This document shows, one piece after another, positions 33,901 through 41,473 of a DNA stretch of 64,000 nucleotides. Source of the DNA: Candidatus Binatia bacterium (lineage in GTDB: Bacteria; Vulcanimicrobiota; Vulcanimicrobiia; Vulcanimicrobiales; Vulcanimicrobiaceae). The notes below the pieces were generated by a model, which was not told the DNA's origin, ran no database searches, and saw only the letters and a list, made by a program, of their open reading frames with translations. The DNA lies in contig DATKHY010000004.1 of NCBI GenBank assembly GCA_035544215.1, positions 62,001 through 126,000 of the forward strand, written 5' to 3'. How positions within the stretch are numbered: the stretch's first letter is position 1; every line of letters begins with the position of its first letter. The position numbers and the translations under genes are program-made.

Positions 33901-33921
33901 CCGCTACGTTTTTCGTAGCGG
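33901..33921. other. Perfect hairpin with T5 loop in the sdhA / C11-protease gap
   Basis: CCGCTACG, loop TTTTT, CGTAGCGG. The gap 33796-33989 between two divergent genes holds this and the hairpin at 33960-33986; both have loops containing TTTTTC-like sequence. Not followed by a T-run, so probably not a terminator. Confidence 0.5.
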
Positions 33922-33959
33922 TTCGGTTCCCTAGTTGCTCGCCGTCATCGTCGCAGTAG

Positions 33960-33986
33960 GCCTCCCGACATTTTTCGTCAGGAGGC
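33960..33986 (+). promoter_or_regulatory. Hairpin that masks the ribosome-binding site of the C11 protease gene
   Basis: GCCTCC pairs with GGAGGC and GAC with GTC around the loop ATTTTTC. The 3' arm contains the Shine-Dalgarno GGAGG (33981-33985), 4 nt before ATG 33990. Folding would hide it, as in RNA thermometers or other translational switches. Confidence 0.55.
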
Positions 33987-33989
33987 TTC

Positions 33990-35225
33990 ATGCTGCAAAA
34001 CGTCACCGCGACGCCCGCGCGCCGCTCGCTCGAGTTCGGAATTTATCGGGACGGCGACAACAATCTCGACGCGATCCAGGAGTCCACGCTCTCCCAGGCG
34101 CTACGCACGAGCCGCAGCGATTCGCGCATCGAGTTCACCGTCGAGGACACGACGCGGCTGCGGGCCGACGGCGACGCCGTCGTCTCGGGCCCGTTGCACA
34201 CCGAGCAGTACACGATCGCCGACGGCGACGTGTCGCGCGTGCACCTCGCGCGCGCGCACGAGATGAGCAGCGAGGCGAACCTCGCGCGCTTCGTCGCCCA
34301 CACGCTCGACAACGCACAGGCCAGCGGCGCGCAAACGACCTGGATCGATCTCGTCGATCACGGCGGCGGTGACGGCGGCGGACTCGAGACGCGCGACGGA
34401 CGCTTGATGAGCATGCCCAACATCGCGAAGGCGATCTCCGACGGCGTCGCGCTGCACGCTCAGGAGCATCCCGAGGATGCCGGCCGCAGCGTCGACGGCA
34501 TCGTGGCGAACCAGTGCCTGATGGACACGATGGGATTCGCCGACGCGCTCTCGCACGCGGGCGTGAAGTATCTCGCCGCGAGTCCCGAGACGATGCTCGC
34601 GCCAGGCGTACCCAGCGGCGTCGCGCACGCGATCGCATCGCACGCGCACGATCCCGACGCGATGGCCAAGGCGATTGTCAACGACGTCATGCGCGCGAAG
34701 TACGACGCGGGCGAGCTCGACTTCGGACCGGCCGCGGCGTTCGACGTGCTCGACCTCGATCCGCAAAAAATCGCGCATGCCGAACGCAGCATCAAGCGGC
34801 TCAACGATGACGTCGCGACCGCGGCGCGCGAGACCGGAGTGCGCGGCGCCGTGCGCCAAGACGCGCGCTCGATCGACGGAATGGCGCGCTTCTCCGAGGC
34901 GACGAGCGACATGCCGTGGCGCGCCGACCGGCCCGCGATCGCGTACTACGAGAAGCTGGCAAGCGACGCTCGCCTGAGCGATCGCGTTCGCGGTGACGCG
35001 AAGGCCGCCGCCGACGCGGTGCGCTCGCTCGTACTGTCGCACCGCGAGAGCGACGACTTTAAGGCGTTTGGTGGTTCCGACTATTCCGACGCGGTCGGGC
35101 CGACGGTCCATCTCCCCACGTCACGCCGCCAGATCGACCCGTGGGCCGATGCGGGGGTGACGGAGACCGACAACGCGTTTTATGACGCAGTCGACGAAGA
35201 TGCGATGACCCGAGTCATCACCTGA
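33990..35225 (+). CDS. Clostripain-like (C11) cysteine protease
   Basis: 411 residues. The C11 start is FGIYRDGDNNLDAI. The putative catalytic His124 lies in WIDLVDHGGGDGGG and Cys176 in IVANQCLMDTMGFADAL, with KYLAASPETMLAPG downstream as in clostripain. C11 enzymes cleave after Arg or Lys and are normally secreted; here no signal peptide is seen, so action may be intracellular or follow non-classical export. The C-terminal half (about 240-411) is helical and not typical. Translation may be controlled by the upstream hairpin. Confidence 0.75.
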   Translation: MLQNVTATPARRSLEFGIYRDGDNNLDAIQESTLSQALRTSRSDSRIEFTVEDTTRLRADGDAVVSGPLHTEQYTIADGDVSRVHLARAHEMSSEANLARFVAHTLDNAQASGAQTTWIDLVDHGGGDGGGLETRDGRLMSMPNIAKAISDGVALHAQEHPEDAGRSVDGIVANQCLMDTMGFADALSHAGVKYLAASPETMLAPGVPSGVAHAIASHAHDPDAMAKAIVNDVMRAKYDAGELDFGPAAAFDVLDLDPQKIAHAERSIKRLNDDVATAARETGVRGAVRQDARSIDGMARFSEATSDMPWRADRPAIAYYEKLASDARLSDRVRGDAKAAADAVRSLVLSHRESDDFKAFGGSDYSDAVGPTVHLPTSRRQIDPWADAGVTETDNAFYDAVDEDAMTRVIT

Positions 35226-35312
35226 GTCTGCCGACCCTCAATTCCGAAGGAAGGGCACCTGCCGCGCGGAACTGCATGCGGACAGCCTAGACCTACTTCA
35301 AACGAGGAAATC

Positions 35313-36695
35313 ATGGCCGCCAAACTTCTCGCAGCTATTACCGTGCTGACGATTGCTCTTTGTGCCGGATGCTCTTCCGGCTCGACCTCATCCAGCGCTC
35401 TTCCCACGCAGCCGGTGCAGGGGATCTCTCCGACGGAGCGCAGCCTCGCGAGCAACTACATCAAGCACGTCGTCGTCATCATCCAAGAGAATCGCAGCTT
35501 CGAAAACTTCTTCGCCGGCTACCCGAACGCCGACGCGCCCATGGTGGGCTGGGGCCTGAAGGCCGGCAAGCGAGTCAGGATCAAACTGCATCAAGACACC
35601 TTCGAACTCGAACCGAATCTCGAACACCTCTACCCGGCCTCGATCATCGATTGGGATAACGGGAAGATGGACGGCTTCTCTAAGTGGGGGCAGAACCACA
35701 ACGACGCGGCCTACGCATACATCGAGCGTTCCCAAGTGCAGCCGTACTGGGACATGGCCAATCAGTACGTCCTCGCCGCGCACATGTTCCCGACCGAGTT
35801 CGGGCCGAGCTGGACGGCGCACCTGACGCTCGTCGCCGGTACGGACAACGTTAAACAGAGTCCGCTCTGGGCCGTGTCCGACTTCTCGGATGGTGCCTGG
35901 AACAGCTGCGATTCACCGAAGGGCAGCAAGACCGACGTCATCACCATGGACCGCAAGGAGCATTACTTCGCCGGTCCCTACCCGTGCTTCGACCAATTCA
36001 ACACGATGGCCCAGGATCTCGACCAGAACAGCATCACGTGGAAGTACTACGTGGACAAGATCAAGCACGCCGGTATCTGGTCGCCGTTCGAGGCGATCAA
36101 GTACGTGCGCCGCGGACCCGACTATCAGAACGATATGGTGCAGCCCGAGACGCAGGTGCTTCAGGACGCTGCGAGCGGCAACCTCGCCCAAGTGAGCTGG
36201 GTCACGCCCATAATGGCCGACTCCGACCACCCGGGGTCGCATAGCGATTTGGGCCCCTCGTGGGTCTCGTCGATCGTCAACGCCGTCGGCGGGGGCCCCG
36301 ACTGGAGCTCGACCGCGATCATCCTTTTGTGGGACGATTGGGGCGGCTTCTACGACAACGCAAAACCGCCGAACCTGGACTTCCGCGGCCCCGGCATCCG
36401 CGTACCATGCCTAATCATCTCGCCATACGCCAAGTCGAACTACGTCGACCTTACGCAATATGAGTTCGGCAGCATCCTGAGGTTCATCGAAGAGTCCTTC
36501 AACCTTCCGTACCTGGACCAGCTGTCAGGCTCGTCTTCGTGGCAAGGCTACACCGACAGGCGCGCCAACAGCCTCGACAACGCCTTCAACTTCACTCAGC
36601 CGGCGCGCGCGTTCAAGCGGATTCACTCGAAATACTCCGAGCAGTACATCTTGAGGATGCCGCGCGACACTAATACACCCGTCGACACGGAGTAG
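35313..36695 (+). CDS. PF04185-family phosphoesterase, lipoprotein (second copy)
   Basis: 460 residues; ACGAGGAAATC precedes ATG. Lipobox LCAGCSS. Motifs: VVVIIQENRSFENFFAGYPN, TEFGPSWTAHLTLVAG, SDHPGSHSDLGPSWVS, LWDDWGGFYDNAKPPNLD and RVPCLIISPYAKSNY. The likely role is hydrolysis of extracytoplasmic phosphoesters. Nearly collinear with 20110-21537, and both end in a PVDTE tail. It converges on the helicase with 10 nt between stops. Confidence 0.9.
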   Translation: MAAKLLAAITVLTIALCAGCSSGSTSSSALPTQPVQGISPTERSLASNYIKHVVVIIQENRSFENFFAGYPNADAPMVGWGLKAGKRVRIKLHQDTFELEPNLEHLYPASIIDWDNGKMDGFSKWGQNHNDAAYAYIERSQVQPYWDMANQYVLAAHMFPTEFGPSWTAHLTLVAGTDNVKQSPLWAVSDFSDGAWNSCDSPKGSKTDVITMDRKEHYFAGPYPCFDQFNTMAQDLDQNSITWKYYVDKIKHAGIWSPFEAIKYVRRGPDYQNDMVQPETQVLQDAASGNLAQVSWVTPIMADSDHPGSHSDLGPSWVSSIVNAVGGGPDWSSTAIILLWDDWGGFYDNAKPPNLDFRGPGIRVPCLIISPYAKSNYVDLTQYEFGSILRFIEESFNLPYLDQLSGSSSWQGYTDRRANSLDNAFNFTQPARAFKRIHSKYSEQYILRMPRDTNTPVDTE

Positions 36696-36705
36696 CATAG
36701 GAGTC

Positions 36706-38517
36706 TCAGCGCAGTAGTTCGACTCGGGAGGGATAGATCGGCCGGTTGATGATGCGCTGGAGCGTCATCGCCGGCGCGGTCAGCGCGAGGTTGGAAAACT
36801 GCGCGAACGCCTCCCGAGTCGCCTCGCCCTCCGCGTAGCGCTCGTTGCGCTCCATTTCCACCTTACCGGTGATGGGCAGGAAGCGCACGAAGCGCCCTTC
36901 GTCGTCTTCGCTCACCTCGACGAGGCCGGAATCCGCGAAGACGCGCAGCGCCGCGCCGATCGTGCGGTCCGCCACACGCTCGATGTCCAAGATGCCGGCG
37001 AGCTGCGCGTTGTCGCCACGCACCAAAGCCTGTCGTGAGCCCGTCGCAGGGTGCGCGAGGCTGCGCAGTCCGCGGTAGATCTCGCGCAGCCGCGGCAGCG
37101 GCGGAGCGTCGAGATCGATGAGATACTCGTTGAGCGCGCGGTCGTGTTCGCCGTAGAGCAGATGGATGCGCGCGGGCGCGCCGTCGCGCCCGGCCCGGCC
37201 GGCCTGCTGGTTGAACTCGCCGAAATCGAAGTTGAGGTGGTAGAGCACGACGTTGCGCACGTCGGGCAGGTCGATGCCCTCGCCGAAGGCCGACGTCGCG
37301 ACCACGACGCGCAGGCTCCCCTCGCGAAAGAGCCGCTCCACCTCGAGTCGCTCGGCGTTCGGCATCTTCCCATGGTAGAAGACGACGCCATTGCCCAACG
37401 CTTTGCGCAGGCGCTGCGCGACCTTCGCGACCTCCGGCCGCGAGTTGCAGTACACGATGCCCTTCTCGCGCTCGCCCGCCGCGCCGAACAGGTCGGTGAG
37501 ATAGCCGATCTTGTCCTTGGTGTTGCGCGCGTCGGCGACCTCGAGGTTTTCGCGCACGGTAGGATCGATCACCCACGCGTCGATCTTCAGGTCCTCGACG
37601 ATGCGGCGAAACGCGTCGTCGCGCGCCGTCGCCGTCAGCGCGAGGATCTGCGGCGCTCCGAGCGCCGCGATCGTCGTCGCGAGGCGCGAGTACGCCGGGC
37701 GATGCCGCGACTCGTGCAGGTGGTGCGCCTCGTCGACCACGACGAAGGATGGCGCGCCGCCGCCTTGCAGCGCGTCGCGGTGGAACTCGAGAAACTCCGG
37801 CGTCGCGAGCACGACGTCCCACGCTCCCTCGCGCAGCGCGCGGAAGAGATCCTCGCGCTCCTCGTTGTCGATCGAGCCGTTGGCGCGAAAGCAGCGCAGC
37901 CCGAGCGGATCGAGCGTGCGGCGCAGCGCCTCGTACTGATCGTTGGCGAGCGCGCGCAGCGGATAGACGACGAGCGTCTTGGCGTCGCCACCCAGCGCGC
38001 GCATTGCCGCAGCGAACTGGAAGCAGAACGACTTGCCGCGCCCCGTCCCGAGCACCGCGAGCGTGTTCCTGCCGGCGTCCACTCGCTCGAGCACCGCCAG
38101 CTGCGCGGCGTGCGGCCGCGCGGAGCCGAGCAGCGCCGTGAGCACGGCCTCCTCGGCGTCGAGCTCGCCTCCGCGACGGGCGTGCGCGCGCTCCTGGCGC
38201 CGTCGCGGCGCGAGCGCGCCCGCCGATTCGCGCTCGACGAAGATGTTGACGCCGCGATGCTTGCCCTGCCCTGAGCCTGTCGAAGGGTCTTGCGAGCCTC
38301 CCGTCAGCGACGCGATCCTCGCGCGATAGCGCGCTCCCGCGTCGATTTGTGGCGCGATGTGCGCCGCCATGCGCCGGTTGAAGAATCCGAGCTGCAGGTT
38401 GCCGTAGTGCACGGCGATCGCGTTCGGGTCGTGCGGGTTGTGCGGCTCACGGCGCACCTCGAGCTCCGCGCCGACGCGCAGCCCGGCGATGACGTCTTGG
38501 CGCCCCTCGAACGACAC
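36706..38517 (-). CDS. RecQ-like DEAH helicase with N-terminal HIRAN domain; true start probably further upstream
   Basis: At least 603 residues. HIRAN domain: VSFEGRQDVIAGLRVG and REPHNPHDPNAIAV. Helicase core: GTGRGKSFCFQFAAAMRA (Walker A), VVVDEAHHLHESRH (DEAH), GIVYCNSRPEVAKVA and QQAGRAGRDG (motif VI). HIRAN domains bind DNA 3' ends, and the RecQ-like core unwinds DNA, so fork or recombination repair is likely. GTG 38517 cuts the first HIRAN strand: the same frame upstream reads PYATIGDAPRFHTKIAG directly into VSFEGRQ and stays open into secF without any ATG, GTG or TTG. Two repeat copies (PSTGSGQ, PATGSRQ) lie inside. Confidence 0.85.
   Translation of the reverse strand: MSFEGRQDVIAGLRVGAELEVRREPHNPHDPNAIAVHYGNLQLGFFNRRMAAHIAPQIDAGARYRARIASLTGGSQDPSTGSGQGKHRGVNIFVERESAGALAPRRRQERAHARRGGELDAEEAVLTALLGSARPHAAQLAVLERVDAGRNTLAVLGTGRGKSFCFQFAAAMRALGGDAKTLVVYPLRALANDQYEALRRTLDPLGLRCFRANGSIDNEEREDLFRALREGAWDVVLATPEFLEFHRDALQGGGAPSFVVVDEAHHLHESRHRPAYSRLATTIAALGAPQILALTATARDDAFRRIVEDLKIDAWVIDPTVRENLEVADARNTKDKIGYLTDLFGAAGEREKGIVYCNSRPEVAKVAQRLRKALGNGVVFYHGKMPNAERLEVERLFREGSLRVVVATSAFGEGIDLPDVRNVVLYHLNFDFGEFNQQAGRAGRDGAPARIHLLYGEHDRALNEYLIDLDAPPLPRLREIYRGLRSLAHPATGSRQALVRGDNAQLAGILDIERVADRTIGAALRVFADSGLVEVSEDDEGRFVRFLPITGKVEMERNERYAEGEATREAFAQFSNLALTAPAMTLQRIINRPIYPSRVELLR
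37034..37051. repeat. Decayed dispersed-repeat copy inside the helicase gene
   Basis: CGTGAGCCCGTCGCAGGG, a diverged form of CTGAGCCTGTCGAAGGG (38271-38287). In the helicase frame it gives HPATGSRQ. Confidence 0.4.
38269..38287. repeat. Dispersed palindromic repeat copy inside the helicase gene
   Basis: CCCTGAGCCTGTCGAAGGG, an imperfect palindrome (CCCT...AGGG with CGA/TGAG arms). It encodes DPSTGSGQ between the HIRAN and helicase parts. Confidence 0.65.
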
Positions 38518-38761
38518 GCCCGCGATCTTCGTGTGGAAGCGCGGCGCGTCGCCGATCGTCGCATAGGGGTCGCGCAGGTAGCCGTCGCTTCGCGCGAAGA
38601 GGCGCGCAACGAATTCGTCCGCGCCCGACTCCGCTTCGACGGGCTCGGCGTCGCTCAGGACCGGCGCCTGCGGCGCCGGCCGTTCAATCGAAAGGGGATC
38701 GGCTAGGGCACGAAGTGCCGCCTCGAAGGCAAGCTCCGAGCGCGTGGGCTCGGGGAGCGAC

Positions 38762-40093
38762 CTACTCCTTCGGTTGCTCTGAGCTGCTGGCTTGCTCTGA
38801 GCTTGTCGAAGTTTGCCCTGAGCTTGTCGAAGGGAACGGGTCGAGGTTGAGCGCGATTTCCTCGTGGCCTTGCTCCATCGCGGCGTCGTGCAATCCGGCC
38901 TGCTGCGCGTCGAGCGGATCGAGCGCGCCTTCTTCGCCCACGTACGGCTCCTCGACGGCGATGCCGCCGTCGTCGCGCTTCTTGCGATAGCGCTGCGGCG
39001 CCGCCGGCGCGGCGCTGCGCGCGGCTTTGGCCTTTGCGCGGCGTTCGCGGCGCGCGGCCACGATGTCCTCGCGCGCTACGCCGCCGCGGCTCTGCAGCGC
39101 GGTCGATTCGGAGCGCGCCCGCGCCGTCACCGTGCGGTCCTGGGCGAGCCCGGCGCGGCGGCGCCGCGCGGCCGCATCGAGCTGGCGCTTGCGGAAGACG
39201 AGCACGAGCGGTGCCGAGAAAAAGATAGAGTGGTAACCTCCCGATAAGATGCCGACGAGCAGAGCGAAGGCGAAGTTCTTCAGGCTCGCGCCACCGAGCG
39301 CCAAGAGCGCGACCAGCGTGATGACGACGGTCGCGAGCGTGTTGAACGAGCGCGTCATCGTTTGTTTGATCGACTCGTTGACGATCGTGTCGTAAGCCGC
39401 GCCCGCCATCAGCTTGGTGTTCTCGCGTATTCGGTCGAGGATGACGATCGTGTCCATGACGGAGTAGCCGATAACCGTCAGCACGGCGGCCAGGAACGCA
39501 TCGTCGGCACGCTTGTCGGCCAGCGCGTAGATGCCGATCATCATCGCGGCATCGCGCAGGAGCGCGATGACCGTGACGAGGCCGAAGATATAGTTCCAGC
39601 CGAAGCGGAACGCTATGTAGATGAACTGGATGCTCAGCGCGATCACGAGCGCCCACAGCGCCTTGGTGAGGTACTCGCGCCCGAGCGACGGGCCGACCGC
39701 CGTGATCTGCGACGCCGCGCGATCGACCGGCGCCACCGTGCCGAGCGCATTCCAGACCGGGGTCGAATTGTTGGCGAACGAGGTCTGCGTCTGGATGACG
39801 AACTGCGTGCCGTCGGTGCCGGCGGTCGTGACCGACTCCTCGGTCATGCCGAGGCTCGTCAGGGCCGCCCTGACCTTGTCCGCCGTGGTGGGCTGCGTGA
39901 ATTTCACGGCGATATCGGTGCCGCCCGTGAACGAGAGCCCGAGCCGCAGCATGTGCGACGGCTGGAACCCGTTTCCGCCCTTGAAGCCGTTGTAGATCAT
40001 CGACCCGAGGCCCAGCGCGATCACGAGAAACGAGATCGTCGATACGATGCGGTACCAGCCGACGATGTTCCAGTTGAGCCTGCGGAATAACAT
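38762..40093 (-). CDS. secF: Protein translocase subunit SecF
   Basis: 443 residues; the first about 310 are SecF (MLFRRLNWNIVGWYRI, GLSFTGGTDIAVKFT, RIRENTKLM with SIKQTMTRSFNTL). It has six membrane segments and, with SecD, uses the proton or sodium gradient to complete protein export. An unusual C-terminal tail of about 130 residues is rich in Arg/Lys/Ala (RRERRAKAKAARS) then acidic (EEPYVGEEGALDPLD), and its last residues come from repeat copies (PSTSSGQTSTSSEQASSSEQ). Confidence 0.95.
   Translation of the reverse strand: MLFRRLNWNIVGWYRIVSTISFLVIALGLGSMIYNGFKGGNGFQPSHMLRLGLSFTGGTDIAVKFTQPTTADKVRAALTSLGMTEESVTTAGTDGTQFVIQTQTSFANNSTPVWNALGTVAPVDRAASQITAVGPSLGREYLTKALWALVIALSIQFIYIAFRFGWNYIFGLVTVIALLRDAAMMIGIYALADKRADDAFLAAVLTVIGYSVMDTIVILDRIRENTKLMAGAAYDTIVNESIKQTMTRSFNTLATVVITLVALLALGGASLKNFAFALLVGILSGGYHSIFFSAPLVLVFRKRQLDAAARRRRAGLAQDRTVTARARSESTALQSRGGVAREDIVAARRERRAKAKAARSAAPAAPQRYRKKRDDGGIAVEEPYVGEEGALDPLDAQQAGLHDAAMEQGHEEIALNLDPFPSTSSGQTSTSSEQASSSEQPKE
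38777..38834. repeat. Tandem dispersed-repeat copies at the 3' end of secF
   Basis: A complete copy CCCTGAGCTTGTCGAAGGG (38816-38834), a second CTCTGAGCTTGTCGAAG (38795-38811) and a partial CTCTGAGCTG (38777-38786), spaced about 20 bp. They encode the Ser/Thr/Gln-rich C-terminus of SecF. Confidence 0.65.
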
Positions 40094-40096
40094 CGC

Positions 40097-41473
40097 TTAC
40101 GCTCCCGCCTCCGCCGCCGCACCCCTCGAAAAGATCCCGACGTCGCGGCGCTTCACGCCGTACAGCTCGGGCGTCGTGAGGATATCGTTGTCGACGAGAA
40201 CGTCGACGAAGAAGCGCGTGATGAAGACCGCCGTGAACAGCGAGACGACGGTGCCCCAGAAGAGCGTGAAGGCGAAGCCCTTGACCGTTCCGGTGCCGAG
40301 CAGGTAGAGAACGCCGGCGCCGACGATCGTGGTGAAGTGGCTGTCGAAGACGGCCGAGAACGCGCGCTGGAAGCCGACGCGCACCGCGGCGCGCATCGTC
40401 TTACCGTTCCAAAGCTCTTCCTTGATGCGCTCGAAGATCAGCACGTTCGCGTCCACGGCCATGCCGATCGAGAGCACGAAGCCGGCGATGCCGGGGAGCG
40501 TCAGGTTCGCCTGCGATATCGCGAGGATCGCGAGCATGATCAGCACGTAGATCGCGAGCGCGACGTCGGCCAGAAGGCCCGGCAGGCGATAGACGAAGAT
40601 CATGAACAGCAGCACGAGTCCGAGCCCGAGGGCGGCGGCGCGCATCGATTGGATCAGGTCGAGCTTGCCCAGCGTCGGGCCGATCGTCTCTTTCTCGATG
40701 ATCTCCACGCCGACCGGCAGCGCGCCGGCGTTGAGCTCGTTGGCGAGCGTGATCGTCTGCTCTTGCGTGAAGCTGCCTGTGATCTGACCGCTGTCGTAGA
40801 TCGGGCTCTGGATGATCGGCGCTGAGAGATAGCGTTGGTCGAGGAAGATGCCGAGCGGCTTTTGCAGATTCGACGAGGTGAGCTTGCCGAACTTGGCCGG
40901 GTTCTTCGTCTGGAACGTGATGTCGGGACGGCCGGCCTGGTCGTAGCTGGCCTGCGCCGCCTTGAGATCCTTGCCGGAGTACACGACGTCGCCGCTCTTC
41001 TCGTACGCCGTCTTCGAGACGTAGAGCTCCGCGTCGGCCTTGGCCTTCGCGTTGAGGTTGGGCTGCTGCAGCGCGGCGACGGCGGCGTCGGCCTTCTGCA
41101 CGACGTCAAACGGAACGATCTTGTATTCGAGCACCGCGACCTGCTTGAGCACCTGCTCGGCCTGGTCGGGATTCTTCACGTTGGGAAGCTCGACCAGGAT
41201 GCGGTCGGTGCCGATGTTGCTGATCGACGGCTCGGCGACGCCGAGGCCGTTGATGCGGCGGTCGATCACCTCGCGGGTCTGCGCCTGAACCTGGCTCGTG
41301 ATCTGCGGAACCTCGGCCGTCGGACGCAACTGCAGCAACAGCCGCGCGCCGCCCTGCAGGTCGAGGCCGAGGTGAATCTTCTGCTGCACGGGCCACGCCT
41401 GCCAGATGGAAACTGCGCAAATCGCGACGATGACGAGCGCCTTAAACGGCGCCTTCAGGTTCTTCCAGTTCAT
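40097..41473 (-). CDS. secD: Protein translocase subunit SecD
   Basis: 458 residues. LGLDLQGGARLLLQL is the SecD N-terminal signature. The P1 domain follows, then the SecD/F membrane domain with TLPGIAGFVLSIGMAVDANVL and IFERIKEEL. It precedes secF by 3 nt. Its start overlaps the symporter 3' end by 32 nt, so all are likely translated from one message. Confidence 0.96.
   Translation of the reverse strand: MNWKNLKAPFKALVIVAICAVSIWQAWPVQQKIHLGLDLQGGARLLLQLRPTAEVPQITSQVQAQTREVIDRRINGLGVAEPSISNIGTDRILVELPNVKNPDQAEQVLKQVAVLEYKIVPFDVVQKADAAVAALQQPNLNAKAKADAELYVSKTAYEKSGDVVYSGKDLKAAQASYDQAGRPDITFQTKNPAKFGKLTSSNLQKPLGIFLDQRYLSAPIIQSPIYDSGQITGSFTQEQTITLANELNAGALPVGVEIIEKETIGPTLGKLDLIQSMRAAALGLGLVLLFMIFVYRLPGLLADVALAIYVLIMLAILAISQANLTLPGIAGFVLSIGMAVDANVLIFERIKEELWNGKTMRAAVRVGFQRAFSAVFDSHFTTIVGAGVLYLLGTGTVKGFAFTLFWGTVVSLFTAVFITRFFVDVLVDNDILTTPELYGVKRRDVGIFSRGAAAEAGA

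Noticed and set aside
33812-34006. 64-codon minus-strand frame in the sdhA/C11 gap
   Set aside because: It overlaps both hairpins and the protease start, has no RBS or family features, and is likely chance.
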